Both the position numbers and the translations under genes were made by a program. Below are positions 44,353-52,852 of a stretch of 64,000 nucleotides of DNA, one piece after another; the stretch's first letter is position 1, and every line of letters starts with the position of its first letter. The stretch comes from Pontibacter mangrovi (GTDB lineage: Bacteria; Bacteroidota; Bacteroidia; Cytophagales; Hymenobacteraceae). The notes beneath the pieces are model-generated. The model was not told where the DNA came from. It saw nothing but the letters and a program-made list of their open reading frames with translations, and did not search any database. The stretch spans positions 1 through 64,000 of the forward strand of contig NZ_VFRQ01000015.1 in assembly GCF_006385705.1 (NCBI RefSeq). Reading direction: 5' to 3'.

Positions 44353-46632
44353 ATGAGTGGCAAAATGGAGAATAAAGTACTAACCCCTGATAAGGCTGTA
44401 GGTCAGCCCACTGCACAGGAGCAGAGAGTGTCTTTACCGGTTACAGGTATGAGCTGCGCCTCCTGCGCCCTCAGCGTGGAATCCATGGTAGGAGCCCAGC
44501 CTGGAGTGTCGCAGGCAGCGGTGAACTTTGCCTCCCAGACACTCCAGGTGTCTTATAGCCCTGATAAAATCACCCTTGCCGAGATACAGCGAAATGTGCA
44601 GGAGATAGGTTTTGACTTGATCGTTGATGAGGAAAACGCCCAGGAGAAGCAGGAAGAAGAGCAGCATAACCGTTACCAGACGCTGAAGAAGAGGACTATC
44701 GCAGCAGCCATTCTTACCCTGCCGGTGTTTATCATCGGGATGTTTTTTATGGATATGCCTTACGGGAACTGGATCATGATGGTGCTGAGCGCCCCGGTGC
44801 TGTTTTACTTTGGCCGAAGCTTCTTTATCAATGCCTTTAAGCAAGCCAGAAACGGAAAGGCAAATATGGACACGCTGGTGTCATTGAGTACAGGCATCGC
44901 CTTTGGCTTCAGTGTGTTTAACACCTTCTTTCCGGAGTTTTGGCTCACACGCGGGCTGCACCCGCACGTGTACTTCGAGGCCGCGGCCGTCGTGATCGTG
45001 TTCATCATGCTGGGTAAGCTGCTGGAGGAAAGGGCTAAATCGAATACCTCCACAGCCATTAAGAAGCTGATCGGCCTGCAGCCTAAAACCGTTTGGCTGG
45101 TAGAGGGGGACCACGAGCGGGAGGTGCCAATTTCACAGGTGCAGAAAGGCGACCTGCTGCTGGTGCGTGCCGGCGAAAAGATACCTGTGGACGGAGAGGT
45201 GGCGCAGGGCACTTCCTATGTAGACGAGTCGATGATTTCGGGGGAACCCGTACCGGTGGCCAAGCAGAAAGGAGACAAAGTGTATGCAGGCACCATCAAC
45301 CAGAAAGGCAGCTTCCGATTTGTGGCCGAGAAGGTAGGCAGTGAGACCATGTTGGCCCAAATTATTAAAATGGTGCAGGAAGCGCAGGGCTCCAAGGCAC
45401 CGGTACAGAAACTCGTGGACAAGATCGCGGGTATTTTCGTGCCAGTCGTGCTATTGATCGCGCTAGTAAGCTTTACGACTTGGTTGATGCTTGGCGGTGA
45501 CAATGCACTGACGCAAGGGCTGCTAGCCTTGGTCACCGTACTTGTGATTGCCTGCCCATGTGCCCTTGGCCTGGCAACCCCAACCGCTATCATGGTGGGT
45601 GTGGGCAAAGGTGCTGAGAACGGCATCTTGATTAAAGACGCCGAAAGTCTGGAGCAGGCCCATAAAGTGAATGCTGTTATTCTTGATAAGACGGGCACCA
45701 TAACGGAGGGCAAACCTGTATTAACGGATATAATTTGGGCTGGTGGAGCGGAAGCCCGAAAACAAACCCTGCAAACCATACTGCTGTCATTGGAACTGCA
45801 GTCAGAGCACCCGTTGGCTGAAGCAGTGGTCCGCTACCTGAAAGACCAGGAGGTAAGGTCACTTGAGCTGGACACGTTTGATAGTGTAACCGGGCGCGGG
45901 GTGAAAGCTTCCTTGCACGGAAACCGGTATTTAGCAGGTAATCATAGATTATTAGAAGAGGAAGGCGTACATGTTGATCCGAAGCTGACACAGCTAGCCA
46001 GCTCTTTAAGAGATGAGACCAAAACTGTTATCTTCTTTACAGAGAATAGTAGTGCTGTAGCTTTAGTAGCCATTGCAGACCAAATCAAGCAAAGTTCGGC
46101 GGCAGCCATCCGAACATTGCAAGAGCAGGATATTGAGGTGTACATGCTTACTGGCGATAATCAACAAACCGCTGCCAGTGTGGCAGCACAGGTAGGCATA
46201 AGGAATCATAAAGCAGAGGTTTTGCCTTCGGATAAAGCCGCTTTTGTAAAAGAGTTGCAAGCTCAAGGCAAGGTAGTAGCCATGGTGGGGGATGGCATCA
46301 ACGATTCGCACGCCCTGGCACAGGCTGATGTCAGTGTAGCCATGGGCAAGGGCTCTGACATAGCCATTGATGTCGCCAAAATGACCCTCATTTCCTCGGA
46401 TCTGCAGCAGGTTCCTAAGGCACTGAAGCTATCGAAGCAAACGGTGCGGGCCATTAAGCAAAACCTGTTCTGGGCCTTTATCTATAACCTGATAGGTATT
46501 CCTATTGCTGCAGGTGTGCTTTACCCGCTGTACGGCTTCCTGCTGGATCCCATGATTGCAGGTGCGGCCATGGCTCTGAGCTCTGTGTCTGTAGTTACGA
46601 ACAGTTTAAGGCTGAAGGCGCAGAAACTGTAA
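44353..46632 (+). CDS. copA: CopA Cu(I)-exporting P1B-1 ATPase
   Basis: A 759-residue P-type ATPase with one N-terminal HMA domain (GMSCASC, C35 and C38), helix-6 CPCALGLATP, phosphorylation site DKTGTITEG, TGDN and GDGINDSHALAQADVSVAMG. Eight membrane helices are evident. The class exports Cu(I) and Ag(I) from the cytosol to the periplasm, using copper handed over by CopZ, whose gene follows. It is transcribed divergently from the cus operon. All catalytic motifs are intact. An alternative start at M5 is possible. Confidence 0.95.
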   Translation: MSGKMENKVLTPDKAVGQPTAQEQRVSLPVTGMSCASCALSVESMVGAQPGVSQAAVNFASQTLQVSYSPDKITLAEIQRNVQEIGFDLIVDEENAQEKQEEEQHNRYQTLKKRTIAAAILTLPVFIIGMFFMDMPYGNWIMMVLSAPVLFYFGRSFFINAFKQARNGKANMDTLVSLSTGIAFGFSVFNTFFPEFWLTRGLHPHVYFEAAAVVIVFIMLGKLLEERAKSNTSTAIKKLIGLQPKTVWLVEGDHEREVPISQVQKGDLLLVRAGEKIPVDGEVAQGTSYVDESMISGEPVPVAKQKGDKVYAGTINQKGSFRFVAEKVGSETMLAQIIKMVQEAQGSKAPVQKLVDKIAGIFVPVVLLIALVSFTTWLMLGGDNALTQGLLALVTVLVIACPCALGLATPTAIMVGVGKGAENGILIKDAESLEQAHKVNAVILDKTGTITEGKPVLTDIIWAGGAEARKQTLQTILLSLELQSEHPLAEAVVRYLKDQEVRSLELDTFDSVTGRGVKASLHGNRYLAGNHRLLEEEGVHVDPKLTQLASSLRDETKTVIFFTENSSAVALVAIADQIKQSSAAAIRTLQEQDIEVYMLTGDNQQTAASVAAQVGIRNHKAEVLPSDKAAFVKELQAQGKVVAMVGDGINDSHALAQADVSVAMGKGSDIAIDVAKMTLISSDLQQVPKALKLSKQTVRAIKQNLFWAFIYNLIGIPIAAGVLYPLYGFLLDPMIAGAAMALSSVSVVTNSLRLKAQKL

Positions 46633-46696
46633 CCGTGGTGAATAATTATATAATAAATAATAAATATTGTGTAATAAGAAAGGTCTTGATGGGATC

Positions 46697-46704
46697 TATC
46701 TTTG
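46697..46704 (+). promoter_or_regulatory. copZ promoter -7 element
   Basis: TATCTTTG is an exact TAnnTTTG match, 41 bases before the copZ ATG. CopZ therefore probably has its own promoter besides read-through from copA. Confidence 0.5.
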
Positions 46705-46744
46705 TAAAATCCAAACTAAGTATAACTTCTAAAAGCATAAAAAC

Positions 46745-46954
46745 ATGAAAGACTTAAAGTTTAAAACCAACATAAACTGCGGCGGCTGTGTTTCTAAAGT
46801 AACCCCAGTACTCAACGCCGCCGAAGGTGTTTGCGAATGGACTGTGGATACAGCCAACAAAGACAAAGTGCTTACCGTGAAAACAGACTCTCTCTCTGCC
46901 AGTGAGGTCATCGCCACTGTAGAGAAGGCTGGCTTTAAGGCACAACCTATTTAA
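46745..46954 (+). CDS. copZ: CopZ-like copper chaperone
   Basis: A 69-residue single HMA domain. The metal loop is NINCGGCVSKV (C12, C15), followed by the usual helix-strand-strand-helix-strand order. It carries Cu(I) in the cytosol to CopA, whose gene lies 112 bases upstream in the same direction. Compared with the Cys-less relative at 20668-20907 it has the same framework with the metal site kept. Confidence 0.88.
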   Translation: MKDLKFKTNINCGGCVSKVTPVLNAAEGVCEWTVDTANKDKVLTVKTDSLSASEVIATVEKAGFKAQPI

Positions 46955-46991
46955 ATCAGTAATAGCCGGAATGGTTCGTTATAAACAAGGG

Positions 46992-47024
46992 AAGGCTCCT
47001 CATTCCGAAGAGCCTTTTCTTTTA
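46992..47024 (+). terminator. Intrinsic terminator after copZ
   Basis: Stem AAGGCTC/GAGCCTT (46992-46998 and 47010-47016) followed by TTCTTTT. It also separates the copper island from the convergent AbiE genes. Confidence 0.75.
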
Positions 47025-47046
47025 TCGTAATATCCCTTCTTATGTA

Positions 47047-48018
47047 CTAAAGGTTAATCTTTTGCGCTTTGATACGTGCGGAGATTATTTCTAAAATAGT
47101 AATCACCTCTTCCGGGTCAGGCAGCGTACCATACACGAGGGAGCGGAATTCCTGCTGGTAGGCCGTCTCTAAAGAATTCCAGACTCCTCTCACGTCGGCG
47201 AACAGCAGGCAGGCATCCAGCGGCTGCATGGCCCAGTCGCCCTGAAACTCGCTGTTGCGGGCATCATCAGCCTGCACGGCCTGAATCATCTCAAAGAAGT
47301 CCTCGCTGTGCAGAAATGCGGTCACTGCAGGTGCTTTCAGCATGGCGTGCAGGTCATATATGTGGCGGATCTTGCTACCTAATTCATCTACCGGGTTTTC
47401 GGCATAAGAAGCCCGCACCAGGGCGAGCACTTTCTCTGTGAAGGTGCGCTCCAGACTTACCACATTTACCTCAAAAGGCTCTAGTGCGTACTGGCGGATC
47501 ATGTCCAGCAACCCACGTTGAGCCATAAACTGGCTGATGTAGGTCTTGATTGGCATCAGCTGGTGCGGGTTGGGGCTGGCAAAGGAGTTGATTTCCACCA
47601 GAATCTTGTCGGTTGCCTGGCCATAGTCCCCCTGCACGGAGGCTCCATAGTCGTGCAGCGTTTTGCGGAAGCGGGAACCCTTGCTGGTCCGGAGCGGATC
47701 ATCTACCTCCACCATGTCCTTTGTGATCTCTTTTGAGATTTTGCGGATCAGCTGCATGACCTGGTTGTTAGTCATGCCCTCGTCAGCGTTGATGGCCAGG
47801 TCGATGTCCTCTGAAAAGCGCTCGATCAGGTTGTAGGCTTTGGACAGGGAGGTGCCGCCTTTGAAAATGGCCTGCTCCACGTAGGGGGAGTGGGCCAGGC
47901 GGTAAAGCACCAGTGTCACCCAGTAGTCCTTCTCCACGTACACATCCCTGATCTGCAGGGCCTCTGCCGTAGCCGTAATGGCATCCCGAAACACCTCCGG
48001 GTTTTGGTGCAGGTTCAT
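47047..48018 (-). CDS. abiEii: AbiEii-family nucleotidyltransferase toxin
   Basis: A 323-residue protein with the DUF1814 nucleotidyltransferase core: KDYWVTLVLYRL, then FKGGTSLSKAYNLIERFSED followed by IDLAI, giving the GGTSL and SEDIDL motifs of the minimal nucleotidyltransferase fold. AbiEii toxins modify tRNA or other RNA with nucleotides and halt growth until phage infection aborts. The paired antitoxin gene is immediately upstream and overlaps by four bases (ATGA). Together they form a type IV toxin-antitoxin system. The C-terminal part has an unrecognized helical domain. Confidence 0.88.
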   Translation of the reverse strand: MNLHQNPEVFRDAITATAEALQIRDVYVEKDYWVTLVLYRLAHSPYVEQAIFKGGTSLSKAYNLIERFSEDIDLAINADEGMTNNQVMQLIRKISKEITKDMVEVDDPLRTSKGSRFRKTLHDYGASVQGDYGQATDKILVEINSFASPNPHQLMPIKTYISQFMAQRGLLDMIRQYALEPFEVNVVSLERTFTEKVLALVRASYAENPVDELGSKIRHIYDLHAMLKAPAVTAFLHSEDFFEMIQAVQADDARNSEFQGDWAMQPLDACLLFADVRGVWNSLETAYQQEFRSLVYGTLPDPEEVITILEIISARIKAQKINL

Positions 48019-48740
48019 ATAATATTCCAGTCCTTTCTGTTAGGCAGTATGCTCTCGCTAATGCCCAGTTTGTATTTTGTCAGCGGGTTCAATGACTGCC
48101 TTAGTCTGTCTGCCTCCTCTGTAAAGCCCAGACGCTCCAGCAGGGCTCCCAGCAGGGCGCGGGTAGCGGGGTTATAGTCCAGCGCCAGCTCCATGAGCCG
48201 ATCCTTGTCGCGTTCAGCTAGCTCTTTGATATACTTAAGCAGAATAAGGATCGTCTTTTCGCTGTTGCGGTCCGGAATCTTCTTGTAACCGCGCAGAGCG
48301 TCCAGGATCTGAAGCTTGTCAATGTCAGACTCCTTGAAGTTGGTGGGGCTTTGAACATAACGGACTTTGGTTTTCCCTACATTCGCTACCCGGCGCTGCT
48401 TGCGTGTCATTAGCGTCACCTCCTGGGGAACCTGCGTGGTCAGACCTAGCTGGTTGTAAAGCCCCAAACCGCTCTCGTACCCTTTGACTTCGCCTTTGGA
48501 GGTGCTCAGGCTCTTGATGATCTCTTTTTCGGATGGTTTTACTTTTCCGAAAACAGTTTCCTTTTGCTTATAGTAGCGGCCTTTTGCCAGCCGGTTAATT
48601 ACCCCTTGCTTGGCCAGGCGGCTGAGCGCCGCCGCCAGGGCCTCCAGCTGGCTGTCGTTTACCTGAAAATCAGCGTAAGTTAGTAGCTGACCGGGCTGGG
48701 CCTGATCAATTCTTTCCCGGACTTGCTGCATGATGCTCAT
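48015..48740 (-). CDS. abiEi: AbiEi-type antitoxin
   Basis: A 241-residue protein with an N-terminal winged helix (LTYADFQVNDSQLEALAAAL, then LAKQGVINRLAKGRYY), followed by a longer C-terminal domain like DUF6088 (GYESGLGLYNQLGLTTQVP and QRRVANVGKTKVRYVQSP). AbiEi antitoxins repress their own promoter through the winged helix and counteract AbiEii indirectly. A 15-bp inverted repeat that overlaps the predicted promoter lies 65-104 bases upstream, exactly what autoregulation would need. Translationally coupled to the toxin. Confidence 0.82.
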   Translation of the reverse strand: MSIMQQVRERIDQAQPGQLLTYADFQVNDSQLEALAAALSRLAKQGVINRLAKGRYYKQKETVFGKVKPSEKEIIKSLSTSKGEVKGYESGLGLYNQLGLTTQVPQEVTLMTRKQRRVANVGKTKVRYVQSPTNFKESDIDKLQILDALRGYKKIPDRNSEKTILILLKYIKELAERDKDRLMELALDYNPATRALLGALLERLGFTEEADRLRQSLNPLTKYKLGISESILPNRKDWNII

Positions 48741-48784
48741 TGTTTCCTTTCTAAGTTGTGCACTAGTTTAGCCTAATGGTTCTA

Positions 48785-48844
48785 TAAAGGTAGTAGCTTG
48801 CCTATCATTTGTCAAGTTTTTTTGTTATTAAACTTGACAAATGA
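48785..48844 (-). promoter_or_regulatory. abiE promoter with overlapping 15-bp inverted repeat
   Basis: TCATTTGTCAAGTTT (48805-48819) and its perfect complement (48830-48844) are separated by 10 bases. On the minus strand the proximal arm contains TTGACA (48815-48810), 17 bases before TACCTTTA (48792-48785), a good -35/-7 pair. Start of transcription would be near 48778. A repressor dimer on the repeat would block the promoter. Confidence 0.7.
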
Positions 48845-49093
48845 CAAAAAAAACTTTAAAAGGAGCTTCTTAAATCCTCCAAGCGTTTTTCTCCTTTTAT
48901 GCTGCATCATACTTGGCAATGTTTTGGACTACAGCCTCAGGCATTATATAACGTGTAGCAGATTCGCCTATCAGGACCAAGCTTGATTCTACTTTATAGG
49001 TTATTACGGCTTACTTGATTGTATTAAAACAAGAAGGTGTATTAATTAGTAAACAAAATACTCTATATAGAGATATTTTTTTGAAAAATGCAC

Positions 49094-49128
49094 CGTATAC
49101 AAAAATTAAAAACATACATTTGTATACG
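49094..49128 (+). promoter_or_regulatory. Operator/promoter of the XRE-ImmA gene
   Basis: A 10-bp perfect inverted repeat CGTATACAAA/TTTGTATACG (49094-49103 and 49119-49128) with a 15-base spacer. TACATTTG (49115-49122), an exact -7 box, overlaps the right arm, placing transcription start near 49129 and leaving a leader of about 13 bases. It is likely bound by the XRE domain it controls. The rest of the 48741-49141 gap shows nothing else convincing. Confidence 0.65.
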
Positions 49129-49141
49129 AAAGGTCGGAAAA

Positions 49142-50203
49142 ATGGAAAACATAGTTGCAATCAATCTTACACGAGCCAGGCAATTCAGAGGTTTAACGAT
49201 GGATCAATTAGCTGGCAAGATTAATTGTTCGAAGCAAGCTATAAGTCATTATGAGAATGGTGTGAGGTATCCTGATAGCAAAACCTTACTAGCTATAGGT
49301 GATGCTTTAGATTTAGAGTTAGATTATTTTTATAGTGATAGTAGTGTAAAATTTAGCTTACATAACATTAGTTACAGACAAGGCTTCGGCCTTGATTCTA
49401 AACAAAAGCAGGATGTAGAAGACGAAACAAGCTCATTATTAAGTGACTATTTAGAACTAGAAGCCATTGCAAAAGAACTCGTTGTTTTTCAGAACCCCCT
49501 TGAAGATCTTGTGATTAGCAGTACTTCAGATGCTGAGAAAGCTGCAAAGCAACTTAGAAAGAGGTGGAAATTAGGAGAGGGTCCTATATCTAATATTACT
49601 GGTCTTCTGGAGAGAAAGGGTGTGAGAATCATTAAGTGTGACTTTGACTTTTTTTACACTCACGAAGGCTTGTCCGGTTGGGCTGAAGATAAGAAAGTTC
49701 CAGTAATTGTCCTTAATTCTAGACAGCAAGACTTGTCCCGAATGAGGTTTACAATTCTTCATGAGCTGGGTCATCTCTTATTGGTAATGGCTGAGAATGT
49801 GGACGAGATCGCTATTGAAAGAATTTGTGACGCTTTTGCAGGGGCTGTGCTGCTTCCAGTTGAAATATTAATCCAAGAGTTCGGGAAGAACAGAACAGCT
49901 ATTACGATGCCTGAACTCAAGAGGATTAAAGAGCTATACGGAATATCTGTTGCTGCAATCATGGTCCGAGCTTCTGTAACCAAGCTGATATCATGGGATG
50001 CCTATAACAAGTGGAAGCAATCTGACTTCTCTGATTTTGACTATGGGCAGTTTAGTGGTACAGAGGAGCCACAAAGGTTTGAACAGATGCTGTACCGTTG
50101 TTTAAGTGAACGAAAAATTGGTTTTGACAAAGCTGCAAGATTGGCCAGAAGAGATGAGGCCGAGCTAAGAAAAATTTATAGCCAGCAACAATTAGAGTTT
50201 TGA
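49142..50203 (+). CDS. XRE-ImmA/IrrE metallopeptidase regulator
   Basis: A 353-residue protein from ATG 49142; 18 further codons are open upstream but run through the operator. Residues 5-60 form an XRE helix-turn-helix (LTMDQLAGKINCSKQAISHY). Residues 150-260 form an ImmA/IrrE zinc peptidase with HELGH (207-211). The class cleaves or inactivates a repressor or antitoxin on stress, or serves as the antitoxin of an associated toxin. The next gene, one base downstream, encodes a PIN-like protein, an arrangement seen in toxin-antitoxin-like pairs. It is AT-richer than the metal genes, a sign of different origin. Confidence 0.87.
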   Translation: MENIVAINLTRARQFRGLTMDQLAGKINCSKQAISHYENGVRYPDSKTLLAIGDALDLELDYFYSDSSVKFSLHNISYRQGFGLDSKQKQDVEDETSSLLSDYLELEAIAKELVVFQNPLEDLVISSTSDAEKAAKQLRKRWKLGEGPISNITGLLERKGVRIIKCDFDFFYTHEGLSGWAEDKKVPVIVLNSRQQDLSRMRFTILHELGHLLLVMAENVDEIAIERICDAFAGAVLLPVEILIQEFGKNRTAITMPELKRIKELYGISVAAIMVRASVTKLISWDAYNKWKQSDFSDFDYGQFSGTEEPQRFEQMLYRCLSERKIGFDKAARLARRDEAELRKIYSQQQLEF

Positions 50204-50204
50204 G

Positions 50205-50684
50205 ATGGGCCCGATAGTTATAACAGAGATCAACACAGCAGCAACGCTGTACAGGTTGGGCCTGTTGAAATACTTTAACAGCAACAACCTGAGCATACAT
50301 ATAACAGACATCTGTTATAACCATAAAGGTAGCCATGATGTGTTAACTTTATACAATAACAAAATGCTTGCTAAACGGATGGAAGAACAAGGCTTTCTAA
50401 AAGTTGTAGAACTAACTGAGATCCAGATGAAGCAAGTAGCAAAACTGTACAGTGAATATAAGCCCAAGTTTGTTGTTAAGACTATATCAGCACTTGTTTA
50501 TGCGCACGAGGGAAACATGAAGGTGATCAGCGAAGATGAGCTATTAGGAGATGTTGCTAGAGGCGAATTGAACCTGAAGGTCTACAATCAAGAATGGTTT
50601 GTTGACAGCCTGCTACAGGAACTTGTAGCAATGGGAGTTAAAATTGATTCTTCACAATTAAAAGAGATGATTCAGTATTTCTAG
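50205..50684 (+). CDS. PIN-like protein paired with XRE-ImmA
   Basis: A 159-residue protein starting one base after the previous stop. Its layout follows PIN-domain proteins: strand VITEINTAATLYRLGLLKYF (position of the first catalytic acid, here Glu), central helices, then ALVYAHEGNMKVISEDELLGDVA (position of the late acidic cluster) and WFVDSLLQELVAMGVKID. First Asp to Glu and general divergence make ribonuclease activity uncertain. The tight coupling to an XRE-ImmA gene supports a toxin-like or effector role. Confidence in the fold is moderate. Confidence 0.6.
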   Translation: MGPIVITEINTAATLYRLGLLKYFNSNNLSIHITDICYNHKGSHDVLTLYNNKMLAKRMEEQGFLKVVELTEIQMKQVAKLYSEYKPKFVVKTISALVYAHEGNMKVISEDELLGDVARGELNLKVYNQEWFVDSLLQELVAMGVKIDSSQLKEMIQYF

Positions 50685-51006
50685 AGAAATATATTATAGA
50701 AGAATAATAAAGAAAAAAGCCAGGCATTGATACCTGGCTTGTAGATTCCGGTTAAGGAAGACAAAAGCCTGCTAAGCTTTTGGGGTTCTATTGATTTCGC
50801 ACTTCAAAGTTACCTCCTTTAACTGAAATCCGCAAGCTTACTGGTGATTATAAACTACCTATGACAAAACATAGGTGGGCCTGCATGTTCAATTTTAAGA
50901 TTTTATAAAAGCACGTGCTTGTAATCGCATACTGGGTAGAGCCCCAGCTGCTGCAGAAATGATATGTGGCAAACAGTATTATTTGTTGAATATCAAAGTT
51001 AAAGAA
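50685..51006. other. Intergenic region before the ubiquitin-like operon
   Basis: An 8-bp stem AAGCCAGG/CCTGGCTT (50717-50724 and 50733-50740) lies after the PIN-like gene. Its A-rich run is on the upstream side, so it would terminate minus-strand better than plus-strand transcription. The remaining bases hold no recognizable promoter box or operator. Confidence 0.4.
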
Positions 51007-51699
51007 ATGACTTTAGCCAACGGGGCGCCGCAAACGCAAAAAAACAAAAAGGCTCTGAAATTTATGATCGAAGGGGAGCCTTTTGAAACATTAGATCAGT
51101 ATAAAACGGGAGCCGAGTTAAAACAACTCAGAGGTATTCCCCAAGGAGTAGAGCTTTTTCTGTCAATTAAAGAGCCTTACGAAGACGAGTTGATAGGTAA
51201 TGACACCAAGGTTAACTTGGCAAGGCCTGAAATAGAGCGCTTCTTTGTAAAACAAAAGCTGAAGCTCACCATAAATAAAGAGCCTTTTGTGTGGTTTAGC
51301 CAGTTTATCTCTGGCAAACAGATCAGAGAGTTGGGTAATATTCCAGCTGAACATGAGATTTATCTTGACATCAAGGAGCCCTATGTGAATACCCTTATTC
51401 AGGATGATACCGTGATTGATCTAGCCAGACCTGGTAAAGAACACTTCTTCTCTAAGGAGCAATCTGTTAAGGTTATTATCATCAATGGCAGACCAAAGGA
51501 TTGGGCCGATAAAACAGTCACCTTTGAACAAGTCGTTATATTGGCCTTCGGATCTTTTGATAATAGCCCGAATAAGGTGTACACCGTTACCTTTAGTGAA
51601 GGGCCAGTATCAAAGCCTGAAGGTACTATGGTGAAGGGCTCAGTTGTTGAAGTTAAAAACAAAATGGTTTTCAATGTCTCAGCAACTGATAAATCATAG
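51007..51699 (+). CDS. Multiubiquitin protein with three ubiquitin-like domains
   Basis: A 230-residue protein from ATG 51007; an in-frame ATG 48 bases upstream is less likely. It contains three beta-grasp-like units in tandem. Units 1 (15-82) and 2 (83-150) align closely: I..EPF, SGK/TGAELKQLR..GIP, LFLSIKEPYEDEL / IYLDIKEPYVNTL, DD/DT..LARP, FF. Unit 3 (153-230) begins VIINGRPKDW and ends GTMVKGSVVEVKNKMVFNVS-ATDKS. This matches the multiubiquitin (Multi_ubiq) family of bacterial ubiquitin-like systems. None of the units ends in Gly-Gly. It overlaps the E1 gene by 26 bases, so it is translated together with it. Probable substrate or modifier of the neighbouring ThiF enzyme. Confidence 0.88.
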   Translation: MTLANGAPQTQKNKKALKFMIEGEPFETLDQYKTGAELKQLRGIPQGVELFLSIKEPYEDELIGNDTKVNLARPEIERFFVKQKLKLTINKEPFVWFSQFISGKQIRELGNIPAEHEIYLDIKEPYVNTLIQDDTVIDLARPGKEHFFSKEQSVKVIIINGRPKDWADKTVTFEQVVILAFGSFDNSPNKVYTVTFSEGPVSKPEGTMVKGSVVEVKNKMVFNVSATDKS

Positions 51700-52852
51700 T
51701 CCTGACCTAAAGCGTCTTAGAGACGAAGGCTATGAAGTAGAAGTACTTGGTGGATATTTACTTATCCACCAAGTACCCTATCTTAATGATATTGGTGAGG
51801 TTAAGCGCGGGACATTGGTGAGCGACCTAGTATTGATAAACAATACTACAGTTGACAAACCCAAAGATCATGTGATTCACTTCATAGGTGAAAACCCCTG
51901 CAACGTTGGTGGAACGGTTATTTCAGCGATACAATATGTAAGTACTACTAGAGCACTTAGGGAAGGCATTACTGTTAATTATTCGTTTTCCAACAAGCCT
52001 CAAGGCGGTTACCCGAACTACTACGAGAAATTTAAGAGGTATGCTGAGGTGATCTCTGCTCCTGCGAAGTACTTGCATCCTGATCTTACGGAGAAAACTT
52101 TCAAGGTAATACCCTCCAGGAATGAGGAGTCAGTGTTTAAATACATTGACACAAACTCTAGTAGGGCAAACATTGACATAATTAACTCAAAGTTTAAGGG
52201 GCAAAAGGTTGCCATCATAGGTATTGGAGGTACTGGAGCTTATGTTTTAGACTTGGTTGCTAAAACGCCAGTGCAGGAAGTACATATATTCGATGGAGAT
52301 CACTTCTTACAACATAATTCATTTCGCTCACCTGGTGCAGCATCCGTTGAAGATTTAGATGAAAAGTGGATGAAAGCTAAATATTTTGCAGATATCTACT
52401 CTAAAATGCACAATGGTATAACTCCTCATCCCTACTATGTGGATGGCTCCAATTATCACGAACTTGATCAAATGGACTATGTTTTCCTATGCGTTGATAA
52501 AAATAGAGTTAGGAAAGGCATTATGGATTATTTACTGCACAAAGGCATCCCTTTTATAGATGTGGGCTTGGGCGTTAATGTCGTTGATGACAAGTTGATC
52601 GGGACCACTAGGGTAACTGCGGGTACACCTTCCAAGAATGATCATCTCAAGGACAGAGTTTCTGAGGTGGATGATGAGAATAATGAGTACTCGACAAATA
52701 TTCAGATTGCTGACCTAAATTCGCTTAATGCGTCTTTGGCGGTCATCAAATGGAAGAAGATGTGCGGCTTTTATCAAGACTTGATCGAGGAGCACCACAG
52801 TGCATATTCAATTAACGTCTCTAAAATTTTCAATGAAGACCGTACAGCATAA
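51674..52852 (+). CDS. ThiF/E1-like enzyme with N-terminal DUF6791-like domain
   Basis: A 392-residue protein from ATG 51674. Residues 175-392 are an E1/ThiF adenylating domain: VAIIGIGGTGAYVLD (nucleotide loop, 183-188), then HIFDGDHFLQHNSFRSPGA (Asp, Asn, Arg for ATP and Mg), and DYVFLCVDKNRVRKGI. The Cys expected for thioester formation in the E1 half is not obvious. The N-terminal 145 residues match a domain I know as DUF6791 (HFIGENPC, C76; SFSNKPQGGYPNYYEKFKRY). The Cys in GExPC could be an E2-like acceptor; that is inference. It would adenylate the multiubiquitin protein and pass it on. Overlaps both neighbours. Confidence 0.87.
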   Translation: MSQQLINHSPDLKRLRDEGYEVEVLGGYLLIHQVPYLNDIGEVKRGTLVSDLVLINNTTVDKPKDHVIHFIGENPCNVGGTVISAIQYVSTTRALREGITVNYSFSNKPQGGYPNYYEKFKRYAEVISAPAKYLHPDLTEKTFKVIPSRNEESVFKYIDTNSSRANIDIINSKFKGQKVAIIGIGGTGAYVLDLVAKTPVQEVHIFDGDHFLQHNSFRSPGAASVEDLDEKWMKAKYFADIYSKMHNGITPHPYYVDGSNYHELDQMDYVFLCVDKNRVRKGIMDYLLHKGIPFIDVGLGVNVVDDKLIGTTRVTAGTPSKNDHLKDRVSEVDDENNEYSTNIQIADLNSLNASLAVIKWKKMCGFYQDLIEEHHSAYSINVSKIFNEDRTA

